Positions 8,436-17,159 of a stretch of 64,000 nucleotides of DNA are shown in pieces. Each line of letters opens with the position of its first letter. The stretch's first letter is position 1. The notes beneath the pieces were generated by a model, which was not told the origin of the DNA, made no database searches, and saw only the letters and a program-made list of their open reading frames with translations. This DNA comes from Algoriphagus sp. TR-M9 (GTDB lineage Bacteria > Bacteroidota > Bacteroidia > Cytophagales > Cyclobacteriaceae), in contig NZ_CP115160.1 in NCBI RefSeq assembly GCF_027594545.1, forward strand, positions 2,303,001 to 2,367,000, in the 5' to 3' direction. A program made the position numbers and the translations under genes.

Positions 8436-9737
8436 ATGCAAAGACTTAAACAAATCTTTTTCGCATTCCTCCTGAGTGTTTTGCCTTTGATGGCATCAGC
8501 TCAGATCGACGGGGAATTCATCAAACCTAGGGCTGGCAAATTTTTATTGCAAAATGCCACGGTTGTGACCATTACAAATGGCGTAATGGAAAACAGCTCC
8601 GTATTGGTTGAGGATGGAAAAATAACAGCAGTAGGCGCTAAAATCTCAGCGGATGGTGCGGAGATCATTGATTGCAGCGGCAAGTTCATTTATCCCGGCA
8701 TGATAGATGGCGGGACCCAGTTAGGCTTAGTAGAAGTGAGTTCTGTGGCTGAAACTGTAGATTATGCAGAAGTGGGTGATTTCACACCTAATATGCAGGC
8801 ACTGACAGCCGTTAACCCCAATTCGGTAGCCATTCCAGTAACCAGAGTTTCTGGAGTTACTACTGTATTGACGGTACCTACTGGAGGTATCTTCCCGGGA
8901 ACTGCTGCACTGATCAACTTAAATGGCTATACACCTGATCAGATGTACGCAGGCTTTAAAGCCATTGCCATGAATTTCCCTAGATCTGGCCGCAGAGGAA
9001 GGTACGACAGAAGATCAGATGAGGACATCAAAAAAGCCAATGAAAAGGCCCTGAAAGAAGCGAATGAACTTTGGGACAAAGCCAAAAGCTATGCTGAAAT
9101 GGCGGCTGCTGAAGCTGAACTCGATTACTATCCTGAGATGGCTCAATTGGCAAAAGCAACCACTGGCGAACTCCCCTTACTGATAGAAGTAAATACTGCC
9201 TCTGATATCAAAGCAGCTCTAGAGTGGATCAAAGACAAGGACGCAAAGGTGATCTTCGCAGGTGTGGCAGAAGGTTGGAGAGTCGCTGAGGAAATAGCCG
9301 AAGCAGGCATCCCTGTAGTCACGGGGCCTATCCAAGCTTTACCTACCAGAGAGTCTGACCGCTATGACGCCGCCTATGCCAACGCCGGAAAAATGGCAAA
9401 AGCCGGTGTAAAAGTAGCGATCCGGACAAACGGACAAGAAAACGTCAGAAACTTACCATTCTTCGCTGCATTTGCTGCAGCATATGGCATGGGCAAAGAA
9501 GAGGCTTGGAAGGCCGTGACCATTAACTCGGCAGAAATCTTTGGACTGGGCGACCAGTATGGTTCTATAGAGGCTGGCAAAGTGGCTAACTTGATCGTAG
9601 CTGATGGTGACCCCTTCGAAACCAAAACCAACATCCATCATGTATTTATAGATGGATATAGAATGCCGCTTTCAAACAGACAGATCAGACTTTATCAGGA
9701 ATTTCTGGATAGATCTCCAGGTTTGAATGTAAACTGA
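8436..9737 (+). CDS. Exported amidohydrolase-fold protein lacking the HxH metal site
   Basis: The 433-residue protein has a signal peptide ending near MASAQ, followed by an amidohydrolase fold related to the two preceding products. The segment that should read DxHxH is DGGTQLG at 91-97, so the first two metal ligands are absent, and no other obvious His cluster replaces them. The C-terminal segment (NSAEIFGLGDQYGSIEAGKVANLIV) is typical of the family. An insertion rich in Arg, Lys and Glu follows residue 185. A pseudoenzyme or scaffold role beside the active enzyme at 7027 is the simplest reading. A strong terminator follows, so the three genes probably form one transcription unit. Confidence 0.8.
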   Translation: MQRLKQIFFAFLLSVLPLMASAQIDGEFIKPRAGKFLLQNATVVTITNGVMENSSVLVEDGKITAVGAKISADGAEIIDCSGKFIYPGMIDGGTQLGLVEVSSVAETVDYAEVGDFTPNMQALTAVNPNSVAIPVTRVSGVTTVLTVPTGGIFPGTAALINLNGYTPDQMYAGFKAIAMNFPRSGRRGRYDRRSDEDIKKANEKALKEANELWDKAKSYAEMAAAEAELDYYPEMAQLAKATTGELPLLIEVNTASDIKAALEWIKDKDAKVIFAGVAEGWRVAEEIAEAGIPVVTGPIQALPTRESDRYDAAYANAGKMAKAGVKVAIRTNGQENVRNLPFFAAFAAAYGMGKEEAWKAVTINSAEIFGLGDQYGSIEAGKVANLIVADGDPFETKTNIHHVFIDGYRMPLSNRQIRLYQEFLDRSPGLNVN

Positions 9738-9754
9738 TCGATTTCGCAATCAGA

Positions 9755-9806
9755 AAAAAACCACAAGGATGCCCGAATAATGGGCAGTTCTTGTGGTTTT
9801 CTTTTA
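9755..9806 (+). terminator. Rho-independent terminator after the amidohydrolase trio
   Basis: The stem pairs AACCACAAG with CTTGTGGTT and continues inward with TGCCC/GGGCA around a short AT loop. It is preceded by an A-run and followed by TTTTCTTTTATTTT, so it may act in both directions. Confidence 0.85.
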
Positions 9807-9818
9807 TTTTGTACTATC

Positions 9819-9937
9819 ATGAAATCGAGTATGACGTAGCTGTCACACACTGGGATTGCTATCAACCTTGCGAGATTCCATCCCGTTTCCTTCGTCACGG
9901 GACAGGTTATGGCCTTTAAAAGACAAATTGTAATCAA
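9819..9937 (+). repeat. Dispersed repeat R1, copy b
   Basis: This copy runs from GAAATCGAGTATGAC through CTTGCGAGATTCC and GGGACAGGTTATGGCCTTT to an AT-rich end directly before the ATG at 9938. It aligns along its whole length with the copy before 48305, including the GCGAGATTC core and the GACAGGCTAT/GACCTTT end block. Confidence 0.7.
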
Positions 9938-11116
9938 ATGAAAAGAATATACTACCCAATTTTCTCCCTAGTGGCAGTGGCGGCTTTGCTGCTCTCCTGC
10001 GAAGCGCCTAATAACAATGCAGAAGTCACAGCACTTATAGAAAGCAAGCGAGCTGAACTTGCACCTGACAAAAGAGTCGCCCTTTGGGATTTAACTTTTG
10101 AAAATGATTCTCTGAAAGGTGAAACTGATCAATTGCAGGGATTGGAGGAGCTACTCAGTACACTAAAAGATAAAGGGATTTCATTCACCAATGCAGTAAA
10201 ACGTCTTCCCGATGAAGCCCTAGGTGATCAAACCAAAGCAATCGTCACCATTTCTGTGGCTAATATCCGTAGTAACCCAAGACATTCCGCTGAATTGGCT
10301 ACACAGGCCTTGATGGGAACTCCCCTAAATGTTTTGAAGCAGGAAGACAGCTGGTACCTGGTGCAAACTCCCGATGGGTACTTGTCCTGGGTAGACCGTG
10401 CAGGTATTCAGCTCATGACTCCCAAAGAACAGGAGACTTGGCTACAGGACGAAAAGGTGGTTTACACTCAACTATATGGACATGTTTGGGTATCTCCTGA
10501 GCAAAAAGAAATGGTTTCTGATGTTGTGGCGGGTGATATTTTAACCTTCGAGGGGGAGCTACACAATTATGTAGAAGTGAGCCTTCCGGATGGAAGATTA
10601 GGCTATATCCCATCCCGGGAAATCCTGCCCTGGGAAGACTGGATCGCTAGCCGAAGCACCTCACCAGAGAAGCTCATCACTACTGCTAAGCAGATGATGG
10701 GCGTACCCTATCTGTGGGGAGGCACTTCCATCAAAGGTGTGGATTGCAGCGGTTTCACCAAAACTATTTATTACCTCAATGGACAGATTATTCCTAGAGA
10801 TGCTTCCCAACAAATCCATGAAGGCGAGCTGGTAGATGAAAACAAAAACTGGGAAAATCTTCAAGTGGGCGACTTATTATTCTTTGGGGTAAAAGGCACC
10901 GCTGAGCAGAAAGAACGCGTGGTGCATGTGGGTATGTGGATTGGCAATGGTGAATTTATCCACTCCAGAGGAAGGGTAAGAATCTCCAGCTTTGATCCGG
11001 AAAACGCCAATTATGATGAATATGAACTAGGAAGATACCTCAGAACCAAAAGAATCGTAAATGTGCCTTCAGAGCATATTTTATCCGTTTCAGCACTTCT
11101 CCCCAACCAACAATAA
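9938..11116 (+). CDS. NlpC/P60 cell-wall peptidase lipoprotein with SH3 domains
   Basis: The 392-residue protein has a lipobox (LLSC), two SH3-like regions (about 100-160 and 175-235) and a C-terminal NlpC/P60 domain. The catalytic triad is visible as C270 (VDCSGF), H330 (VVHVGMW) and H342 (FIHSRG). The arrangement resembles YkfC-type gamma-D-glutamyl dipeptidases, which trim peptidoglycan stem peptides. It would act in the periplasm, tethered by lipid. Its stop overlaps the start of the M28 peptidase gene (TAATG), so the two are probably translated together and may share a peptide-degrading role. Confidence 0.88.
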   Translation: MKRIYYPIFSLVAVAALLLSCEAPNNNAEVTALIESKRAELAPDKRVALWDLTFENDSLKGETDQLQGLEELLSTLKDKGISFTNAVKRLPDEALGDQTKAIVTISVANIRSNPRHSAELATQALMGTPLNVLKQEDSWYLVQTPDGYLSWVDRAGIQLMTPKEQETWLQDEKVVYTQLYGHVWVSPEQKEMVSDVVAGDILTFEGELHNYVEVSLPDGRLGYIPSREILPWEDWIASRSTSPEKLITTAKQMMGVPYLWGGTSIKGVDCSGFTKTIYYLNGQIIPRDASQQIHEGELVDENKNWENLQVGDLLFFGVKGTAEQKERVVHVGMWIGNGEFIHSRGRVRISSFDPENANYDEYELGRYLRTKRIVNVPSEHILSVSALLPNQQ

Positions 11117-13221
11117 TGAACATTAAAAAATCAATTTTGGGAATAGCTTTGACTACTTCCCTTTGCATTCCGCTTTTTTCACAACAGGTCAGTGGCTTTT
11201 TTCCCGAAGATGAAAGCCAGGAAAAAGCTTTGGAACAGGAGTACCTCAAAGCTGTCAATTATGATCAGTTTAAAGTCCACCTGAAGGAACTGACGAAGGC
11301 ACCGCATATAGCTGGAACCCCAGAAAATGAAGCAGTAGCTGCTTACATGTCCAAAGTGATGTCTGAAGCAGGAATGGAGGTCACCTCCTACCCTTATGAT
11401 GTCTATTTGCCAAATGACCCGGGTGAATCACTCTTGGAAATCATCAGCCCGGAGCACATCACCCTTTCCCAGCAGGAAGGTCCTATAGCGGGAGATCCTT
11501 TTTCTACAGATCCCCGACTGCACAAAGGGTTCAATGCATATTCAGGTTCTGGAGATGTCACAGCTGAAGTAGTTTATGCGAATTATGGCGTTAAGGCTGA
11601 CTTTGAAAAACTCGCTGAGATGGGAGTTGATCTGAGAGGAAAAGTAGTCATCGCGAGGTACGGGGGTAATTTCCGGGGATACAAAGCGCAATTTGCTGAG
11701 CAGTACGGCGCTGCAGCTTTGATCATATATACAGATCCTGAAGATGCTGGATTTGGCAAAGGCGATGTATATCCGGATGGGCCTTTTTATAATGAAACCA
11801 CCATACAGCGTGGTTCATTACTTACATTGAGCTACACAGGAGATCCACTTACTCCATTTGAGCCGGCGCTGCCTCTGGATGGAGACAAAAAAGTAAAACG
11901 TCTGGATCCAAAAGATGTAGCATTCCATACCATTCCGGTATCTCCTATAGGCTATGGCGCTGCCAAAGAAATCCTGAGTAGAATGAAAGGCTCCTTTGTA
12001 CCTGAAGAGTGGAAAGGCGGATTACCCATTGAATACCGAATTACGAGTGGACCGGATCTAAAAGTACGCGTAAAAGTAGAGCAACCCGTGGATTACATTC
12101 GTGCCAATAATATTGTGGGCAAATTCGAAGGAACGGAATTTCCGGACGAGTGGATCATTTTGGGAAGCCATTATGACGCCTGGAGCTTTGGGGCCACAGA
12201 TCCTAACTCGGGTACTGCCATGATGCTCACGCTTGCAGAAGCCCTGGGAGATTTGGTCAAAAATGGAAAAGGACCGAAAAGATCCGTTTTGATCGGTCAC
12301 TGGGATGCAGAAGAACAAGGAGTAATTGGCTCTACCGAATGGGTAGAACAGTTCAGAGATGAATTGGGAGCCAAAGCAGTAGTGTACATGAACTTTGATG
12401 GTGCTGTTTCCGGCAGGAATTTCGGCATGTCCGCAGCACCCACTTTGAAAAATTTAATCATAGAAGCAGCTAAAGAAGTGACTTATCCTGACTCATCCAA
12501 AACAGTGTATGAAGTTTGGGCTGGAAACAAGGAGGAGCCGAGAATCGGAAACCTGGGAGGAGGATCAGATCATATCGCCTTCTACATGTATGCCGGGGTA
12601 CCTAGTTTAAGTGGAGGTTCCGGAGGACCGTCTGCCTACCATTCCAATTATGACAACTTCCACTACTACAGCAAGTTCGTAGACCCAAGTTTCAAAATGG
12701 GTGGTACTGTAGCCTCGGTCATCGGCGTATTGACACTTCGCATGGCCAATGCGAGCATCATCCCTTATGATGTACCCAGATATGCCCAGGATCTGAAAAT
12801 ACATTTTGAAAATGCCGTAAAGTCAGTCAAAGAAATCGACCCTTCCTTTGGGAGTTTTGAGCTAGTGGACGAAGCTATTGCTGCGTTGCAAAGTAGCTCC
12901 GAAGCCTATCAGACAGCTATGAATGCGGCCCTGGCTACAGGAGAACTTTCTGAAAAAGAAATATCCAAACTGAACGAAGCGCTGATTGGACTGGAGAAGA
13001 GCTGGATAGATCCAAAGGGCATGTACTTTGGCAGCTGGTACAAATCTCTTTACGTGAGTACAGATCCATTTAGCGGTTATGCGTCATGGATTCTGCCGGG
13101 TATCAAATACGAAGTAGAAACCAATTCAACAGCGAGACTGGAAGAATGGGACAAACGCTATGCAAAAGCGATTTTGGACCTTAGCAAAAAGATCGAAAAA
13201 ATGACTAAAAGTCTCAAATGA
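11116..13221 (+). CDS. M28 family zinc peptidase, glutamate carboxypeptidase II-like
   Basis: The 701-residue exported protein (signal peptide to about residue 23) has the domain order of glutamate carboxypeptidase II: an N-terminal part, a PA insert at about 140-240 (LRGKVVIARYGG), the M28 catalytic domain and a C-terminal dimerisation-like helical domain. Di-zinc site residues are visible: H352 (GSHYDAW), bridging D362 (TDPNSG), catalytic pair E399/E400 (DAEEQG), the aspartate of MNFDG and the histidine of YHSNYDNF. The family removes C-terminal acidic residues from small peptides. It is translationally coupled to the NlpC/P60 gene, suggesting peptide turnover outside the cytoplasm. Confidence 0.92.
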   Translation: MNIKKSILGIALTTSLCIPLFSQQVSGFFPEDESQEKALEQEYLKAVNYDQFKVHLKELTKAPHIAGTPENEAVAAYMSKVMSEAGMEVTSYPYDVYLPNDPGESLLEIISPEHITLSQQEGPIAGDPFSTDPRLHKGFNAYSGSGDVTAEVVYANYGVKADFEKLAEMGVDLRGKVVIARYGGNFRGYKAQFAEQYGAAALIIYTDPEDAGFGKGDVYPDGPFYNETTIQRGSLLTLSYTGDPLTPFEPALPLDGDKKVKRLDPKDVAFHTIPVSPIGYGAAKEILSRMKGSFVPEEWKGGLPIEYRITSGPDLKVRVKVEQPVDYIRANNIVGKFEGTEFPDEWIILGSHYDAWSFGATDPNSGTAMMLTLAEALGDLVKNGKGPKRSVLIGHWDAEEQGVIGSTEWVEQFRDELGAKAVVYMNFDGAVSGRNFGMSAAPTLKNLIIEAAKEVTYPDSSKTVYEVWAGNKEEPRIGNLGGGSDHIAFYMYAGVPSLSGGSGGPSAYHSNYDNFHYYSKFVDPSFKMGGTVASVIGVLTLRMANASIIPYDVPRYAQDLKIHFENAVKSVKEIDPSFGSFELVDEAIAALQSSSEAYQTAMNAALATGELSEKEISKLNEALIGLEKSWIDPKGMYFGSWYKSLYVSTDPFSGYASWILPGIKYEVETNSTARLEEWDKRYAKAILDLSKKIEKMTKSLK

Positions 13222-13258
13222 GGAGTTAGGATTGAGGAGAGGGAGGCAAGGGTTAACC

Positions 13259-13297
13259 AAAAAAAGGGCTTAGATTGATTTCTAAGCCCTTTTTTTA
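13259..13297. terminator. Bidirectional terminator between converging genes
   Basis: A perfect stem AAAAGGGCTTAGA/TCTAAGCCCTTTT with a six-base loop is flanked by A and T runs. It can serve the plus-strand M28 gene and the minus-strand subtilase gene. Confidence 0.92.
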
Positions 13298-13307
13298 TGG
13301 TAGCCAA

Positions 13308-14864
13308 TTAATTCACAGCCACAGCGGCATTGAGATTTCCATAGCCATATTGAGCGTTTTTAGAAGGGTAAAGATCGGCGGTATTCCGCATTTTGTTCAA
13401 TACCTGATCTCTGGTCCAGTTTGGATACTTTGCCCAAACTAATGCCGCTATTCCCGATGCAGTCGCAGTGGCTACTGAGGAACCGCCCACGGTAGATGGA
13501 GTATTGCTATACAAAGCCGTGGTCAGGGGTTTGCTGTTAGTGGAAGCGCGCTCCATGATCACTGTGAACTCTACCTGCGCCCCGGAATGACAAGTATCGC
13601 ATCGCTGGTACCCATTCCCTTCTTTGACTCCCGTGACAGCTACCGTCTCAGGCATGGTGGCAGGAAAAATCACACCTACCCAGTTGGTAAAGCTGGTAGA
13701 TGTGCCTGCTGCCGCAAATATCAATTTGCCCCGATTATGTGCATAACGAACGGCATCGGCTACTTTGGCACTGGAAAAAAGATCTCCAATGGACATGCTG
13801 ATGATTTTTACGTCCGATCTTTTGCCTAAAAGCACCAAAGCTTCGGCCACCCCATCTTTTTCATTTCCAGAATTGAAAATAACGTCGCTGGTTCCACGTA
13901 CAGAAATCAAATTAGAGTTATAGGCTACTCCCACGGCATTCCCCACTGTATTTCGTGGTGCAGCCACCACTCCGGCCATAGCTGTCCCGTGGCCACACTG
14001 ATCGTGAGGGCCGTCGTATTTTTTCCACCACCATAACCCCGTTTGATAGGTACCAAATCGCTGCACTGACCTGCCACTGGAGGCACCCGAATTGAATGAT
14101 CCATTCAGCATAGCCTGGTCTGGCGACAAGCCAGTATCTATGACACCTACCGTAATGCCGGCACCTGAACTTTGATTCCAAGCTTGGGAAATGCCCATTT
14201 GATCATAATTCCAGGATGACTTCGCTCCGGGAGCAATGATGGAATAATCACTACTGGGGATGGACTGAGGTTCGTTTTCGCAGCCTGAGTCACTGGTAAT
14301 TCTGGCATAAGGATTATCCATGGCCAGACTATAGTCAAACTCATACCCCCTAGGCTCAAAGTACCTCACCTCTCCCAGTGCGCGAAGTTGCTGCAGTACT
14401 TCCAAAGTGGACACCTTTACCTCTAAAAACGGTAAATCTGCATGGACTAGTGATTCATCCACCATTCTGGAATTGGCATTTTGCTGCGGCTTTTGAATAC
14501 GCCTAACCAACCCGATGATTTTGCTAGCGGCTTGCTGCATTTGAGGCTGACCCACTGATTCCAGACCTATCCGTGCATTGGTAAGTTCCTTATCAGCAGA
14601 CTGATAGCCTATGGTAAGTACTGAGTCACTTTGCAGTAAAGCACTCAGGATCAATTCATCGGACTGATCGGCCCAGATAAAATCACCTGACTCCTTCAAG
14701 GATTTGAGGATAAGCTGATCGATTTCATGGGATGAAACTAGCTGAACTTCTTCTTGAGAATACTCCGATTGGGAGACCTGTGGCTGCTCTTCAGTTTGGC
14801 AAGAGACTACAATTAGGGCTAAAACAATCAGCCCAAAAATCTGATTTCTGATTAAATACTTCAT
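13308..14864 (-). CDS. Subtilisin-like (S8) serine protease lipoprotein
   Basis: The 518-residue protein has a lipobox (VVSC), an N-terminal extension of about 200 residues resembling a propeptide, and an S8 catalytic domain. The triad is D243 (GVIDTG), H292 (CGHGTAMAG) and S463 (GGSSVA). The usual GTSMA motif is here GSSVA, a mild deviation that keeps the serine. It is probably anchored in the outer or inner membrane facing the periplasm or outside. It is transcribed alone and ends at the shared terminator. Confidence 0.88.
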   Translation of the reverse strand: MKYLIRNQIFGLIVLALIVVSCQTEEQPQVSQSEYSQEEVQLVSSHEIDQLILKSLKESGDFIWADQSDELILSALLQSDSVLTIGYQSADKELTNARIGLESVGQPQMQQAASKIIGLVRRIQKPQQNANSRMVDESLVHADLPFLEVKVSTLEVLQQLRALGEVRYFEPRGYEFDYSLAMDNPYARITSDSGCENEPQSIPSSDYSIIAPGAKSSWNYDQMGISQAWNQSSGAGITVGVIDTGLSPDQAMLNGSFNSGASSGRSVQRFGTYQTGLWWWKKYDGPHDQCGHGTAMAGVVAAPRNTVGNAVGVAYNSNLISVRGTSDVIFNSGNEKDGVAEALVLLGKRSDVKIISMSIGDLFSSAKVADAVRYAHNRGKLIFAAAGTSTSFTNWVGVIFPATMPETVAVTGVKEGNGYQRCDTCHSGAQVEFTVIMERASTNSKPLTTALYSNTPSTVGGSSVATATASGIAALVWAKYPNWTRDQVLNKMRNTADLYPSKNAQYGYGNLNAAVAVN

Positions 14865-14938
14865 AAAAATTGTCTGTTAAAAATTGATATTCAATAAGTT
14901 AAAAAATATATCTATAAAAACCATGAACTACAAAACCC

Positions 14939-15850
14939 TCAAGAATCCAATCTAGCTAGCTGCTCTTGCAGGTAAATCTTCATTTCTTCTCCTTCCTCCA
15001 CTTTGACCTCTCCAGGCAGGCCTAGGATAAACCTGGCTAAGCCTGGCAGATTTGGGATTTCTCCGTCGAAAAAATACTGGTTTCTATTTTTAACCCCCAT
15101 AAAGGGTCTGGCATTCGGATGCTCTTCCATCATCAGCTGATAGGCTTTTTTGCTCAATTTCAGTTTCACTCTAAACTTATTTTTTCCGGTAAATCCAAAC
15201 AACTGCCTTCCTGGCAATTCGTGCTTAGATTCCGACTTCCACTTTTGCTGGCTGAGCACCACCTCTCCAATACGTTCTATTTTGAAAACCTTCATGCTTT
15301 TGCTCGCAGGCTCAAAAGCGTGAATGGTCTCATAGTTGGATGAAAAAGCTACGGGTTCCACCAATCGATCACTCGTGGTATCGCTGCTCAATGAGTAATA
15401 ATCTTTCAGCCAAACTTGCACTTTCCCCTGAATTCCCCTGCCGATTTCATCCACCAGGCGTCCCAAGTTCGCTTTAAATAGTTGCTCCGTGCCCTGCTTC
15501 ACTTCCGAACGTACATCTAGCTTTTTGATAATGGAATCGTGCAGCAGGTTCCCCTTCCCTTGACTTTCGATCAGGGTCCTGAGCCATTGGCTCTCCTCCT
15601 GAGAAAATGTCCCAAAGCTCTGCGCATGAACCATTTCTGGCCTTTGCTGAATCTTGTACTTACTGAATTCCTTTACCACTTCAAAACCCAAGGCTTCCAA
15701 CAATCTGAAGTAGCGATAAATAGTCCTTTCGTCCGTTTCTAAAAGTTCGGCCAGTCTATGCACCGGCTTGCCAATATTGCCCTGTAATAAATTGATCAAT
15801 TTGAAAACTCGAAGTATTTTTTGCTGTTCTACTTTGCCTGCCTGCGCCAT
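14939..15850 (-). CDS. YafY-type transcriptional regulator: N-terminal HTH and C-terminal WYL domain
   Basis: The 303-residue protein begins with a winged-helix DNA-binding region (RVFKLINLLQGN to DERTIYRYFRLLEALG, about 10-60). A WYL-type ligand-sensing region follows around EPVAFSSNYETIHAFEPAS, with a C-terminal WCX-like end. ATG 15850 is preferred because the longer frame begins with TTG at 15895 and adds 15 unlikely residues. WYL proteins often respond to nucleotides or nucleic acid signals, but the target genes are not evident here. The nearest gene in the same direction is the subtilase, 74 bp downstream. Confidence 0.82.
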   Translation of the reverse strand: MAQAGKVEQQKILRVFKLINLLQGNIGKPVHRLAELLETDERTIYRYFRLLEALGFEVVKEFSKYKIQQRPEMVHAQSFGTFSQEESQWLRTLIESQGKGNLLHDSIIKKLDVRSEVKQGTEQLFKANLGRLVDEIGRGIQGKVQVWLKDYYSLSSDTTSDRLVEPVAFSSNYETIHAFEPASKSMKVFKIERIGEVVLSQQKWKSESKHELPGRQLFGFTGKNKFRVKLKLSKKAYQLMMEEHPNARPFMGVKNRNQYFFDGEIPNLPGLARFILGLPGEVKVEEGEEMKIYLQEQLARLDS

Positions 15851-15990
15851 TGGATTTTTAATTTGTGGAAGATAAAAATAGGTAAAACTGCTCAATCATT
15901 TCATTAATTGACGCTAATTGTCATAATCAATAATAAGGAACAAATCCAGCTGGGTCAAAACAGCTAAAAACCAATAGGATATAGGAATGA

Positions 15991-16128
15991 TGCCAGTAAC
16001 CAATAGCTCTCTGCTCAAGCGGCCGGAAGACTCCTGCAGTGGCAAGACAGGCCGAAGTGGCCTCAATTCTTCAGTTTTACATAGGCTATATTGCTTTGCC
16101 CCCTACAGTCAGAAAAGCAGATACACCA
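15991..16128 (-). repeat. Dispersed repeat R2, copy A; intergenic region 15851-16273
   Basis: Read on the minus strand, this copy runs from GGTGTATCTGCTTTTCTGAC through GGCAAAGCAATATAGCC and AATTGAGGCCACTTCGGCCT to GGTTACTGGCA. It matches the copy at 23535 closely and the copy at 19918 more loosely. The rest of the 423-bp gap between the WYL and AraC genes shows no coding frame; it should contain the two divergent promoters, which I could not place. Confidence 0.7.
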
Positions 16129-16273
16129 TAAAAGTAGAGAATACTTCCTTCGAAAAGTGAACATGTAAAATCCCTTTCTGTACCAACCAAAATAACCATT
16201 CGTCACATATGACAGGGAATAATTGCCAGCAGAACCCTAATTTTAAACTTTACTGAATTAATACTATCCCTGC

Positions 16274-17080
16274 ATGTCCATAGGCCTTAAATCCAAACTC
16301 GGAAATGAACTTTTAGTGAAAGTTTCCCGGATGAAACCGGTCATAAAACCTACCGTTCCCCACCGGCATGCAGGCTACCATGAATTGATTTACCTCTCCA
16401 AGGGTGCCGGAACCCACACCATAGGTGACGAGAAATTTGAAGTAATCCCCAATACAGGCTATTACCTGGGACTCAGCGAAATCCACTGCTGGGATTTCAG
16501 CAAAATTCCAGATGGCTATGTGATTCTTTTTAAAGAAGAAATACTTGCCGCTTACCCTCAGGCTCTGAACAGTCTTTTCCAGATCAATAAGACTTTTGAC
16601 CTGGGAAAACATTCCGAGCTATTGTTTCCTTTATTGGAAAATTTCCATTTGGCATTTAAAGAGGGGGCTAAGCTAGAGCAACTGACAGCTTACTTAAATC
16701 TATTGATTTTAAACAGCTTACATCTTACCTCTGCTACTCCCAAAATAGACTCCACGCTCATTGATCAGTTAGCTCAGTTCAAAAGGCTGATCAATGAAAA
16801 CTTTGCGCAGCTAAAAAATGTGCAGGAGTACGCAGACCTCATGAATGTGTCCGTGCGGAAACTGAACCTTATTTGTAAAAAAACACTGAATACAAATGCT
16901 AGGGAAGTCATCAAGCAAAGGATTCTAATTGAAGCCAAAAACCTACTCACCCACACCGATAGACAGGTTATTGAGATTGCTTTTGATTTGAACTTCACTG
17001 ATTCTTCCAACTTTGTGAAATTTTTTAAACAGCAAACCAATCTGACCCCACTGGAGTATAGAGCCAAGATAAAAGTCTGA
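16274..17080 (+). CDS. AraC family transcriptional regulator
   Basis: The 268-residue protein has an N-terminal cupin-like sensing half (PHRHAGYHELIYLSKGAGTHTIG at about 29-51) and a C-terminal double helix-turn-helix (about 180-265) with the typical end IAFDLNFTDSSNFVKFFKQQ. It should bind a small molecule and activate nearby genes. The receptor gene at 17160 follows by 79 bp in the same direction and is the obvious candidate target. Confidence 0.9.
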   Translation: MSIGLKSKLGNELLVKVSRMKPVIKPTVPHRHAGYHELIYLSKGAGTHTIGDEKFEVIPNTGYYLGLSEIHCWDFSKIPDGYVILFKEEILAAYPQALNSLFQINKTFDLGKHSELLFPLLENFHLAFKEGAKLEQLTAYLNLLILNSLHLTSATPKIDSTLIDQLAQFKRLINENFAQLKNVQEYADLMNVSVRKLNLICKKTLNTNAREVIKQRILIEAKNLLTHTDRQVIEIAFDLNFTDSSNFVKFFKQQTNLTPLEYRAKIKV

Positions 17081-17159
17081 TTTTACCATATTCTGCATTT
17101 TTTTACCGTAAAGCAGCTAGAATTTACAAGTTCTTTGTGGTGCTATACAGTATACCCCT

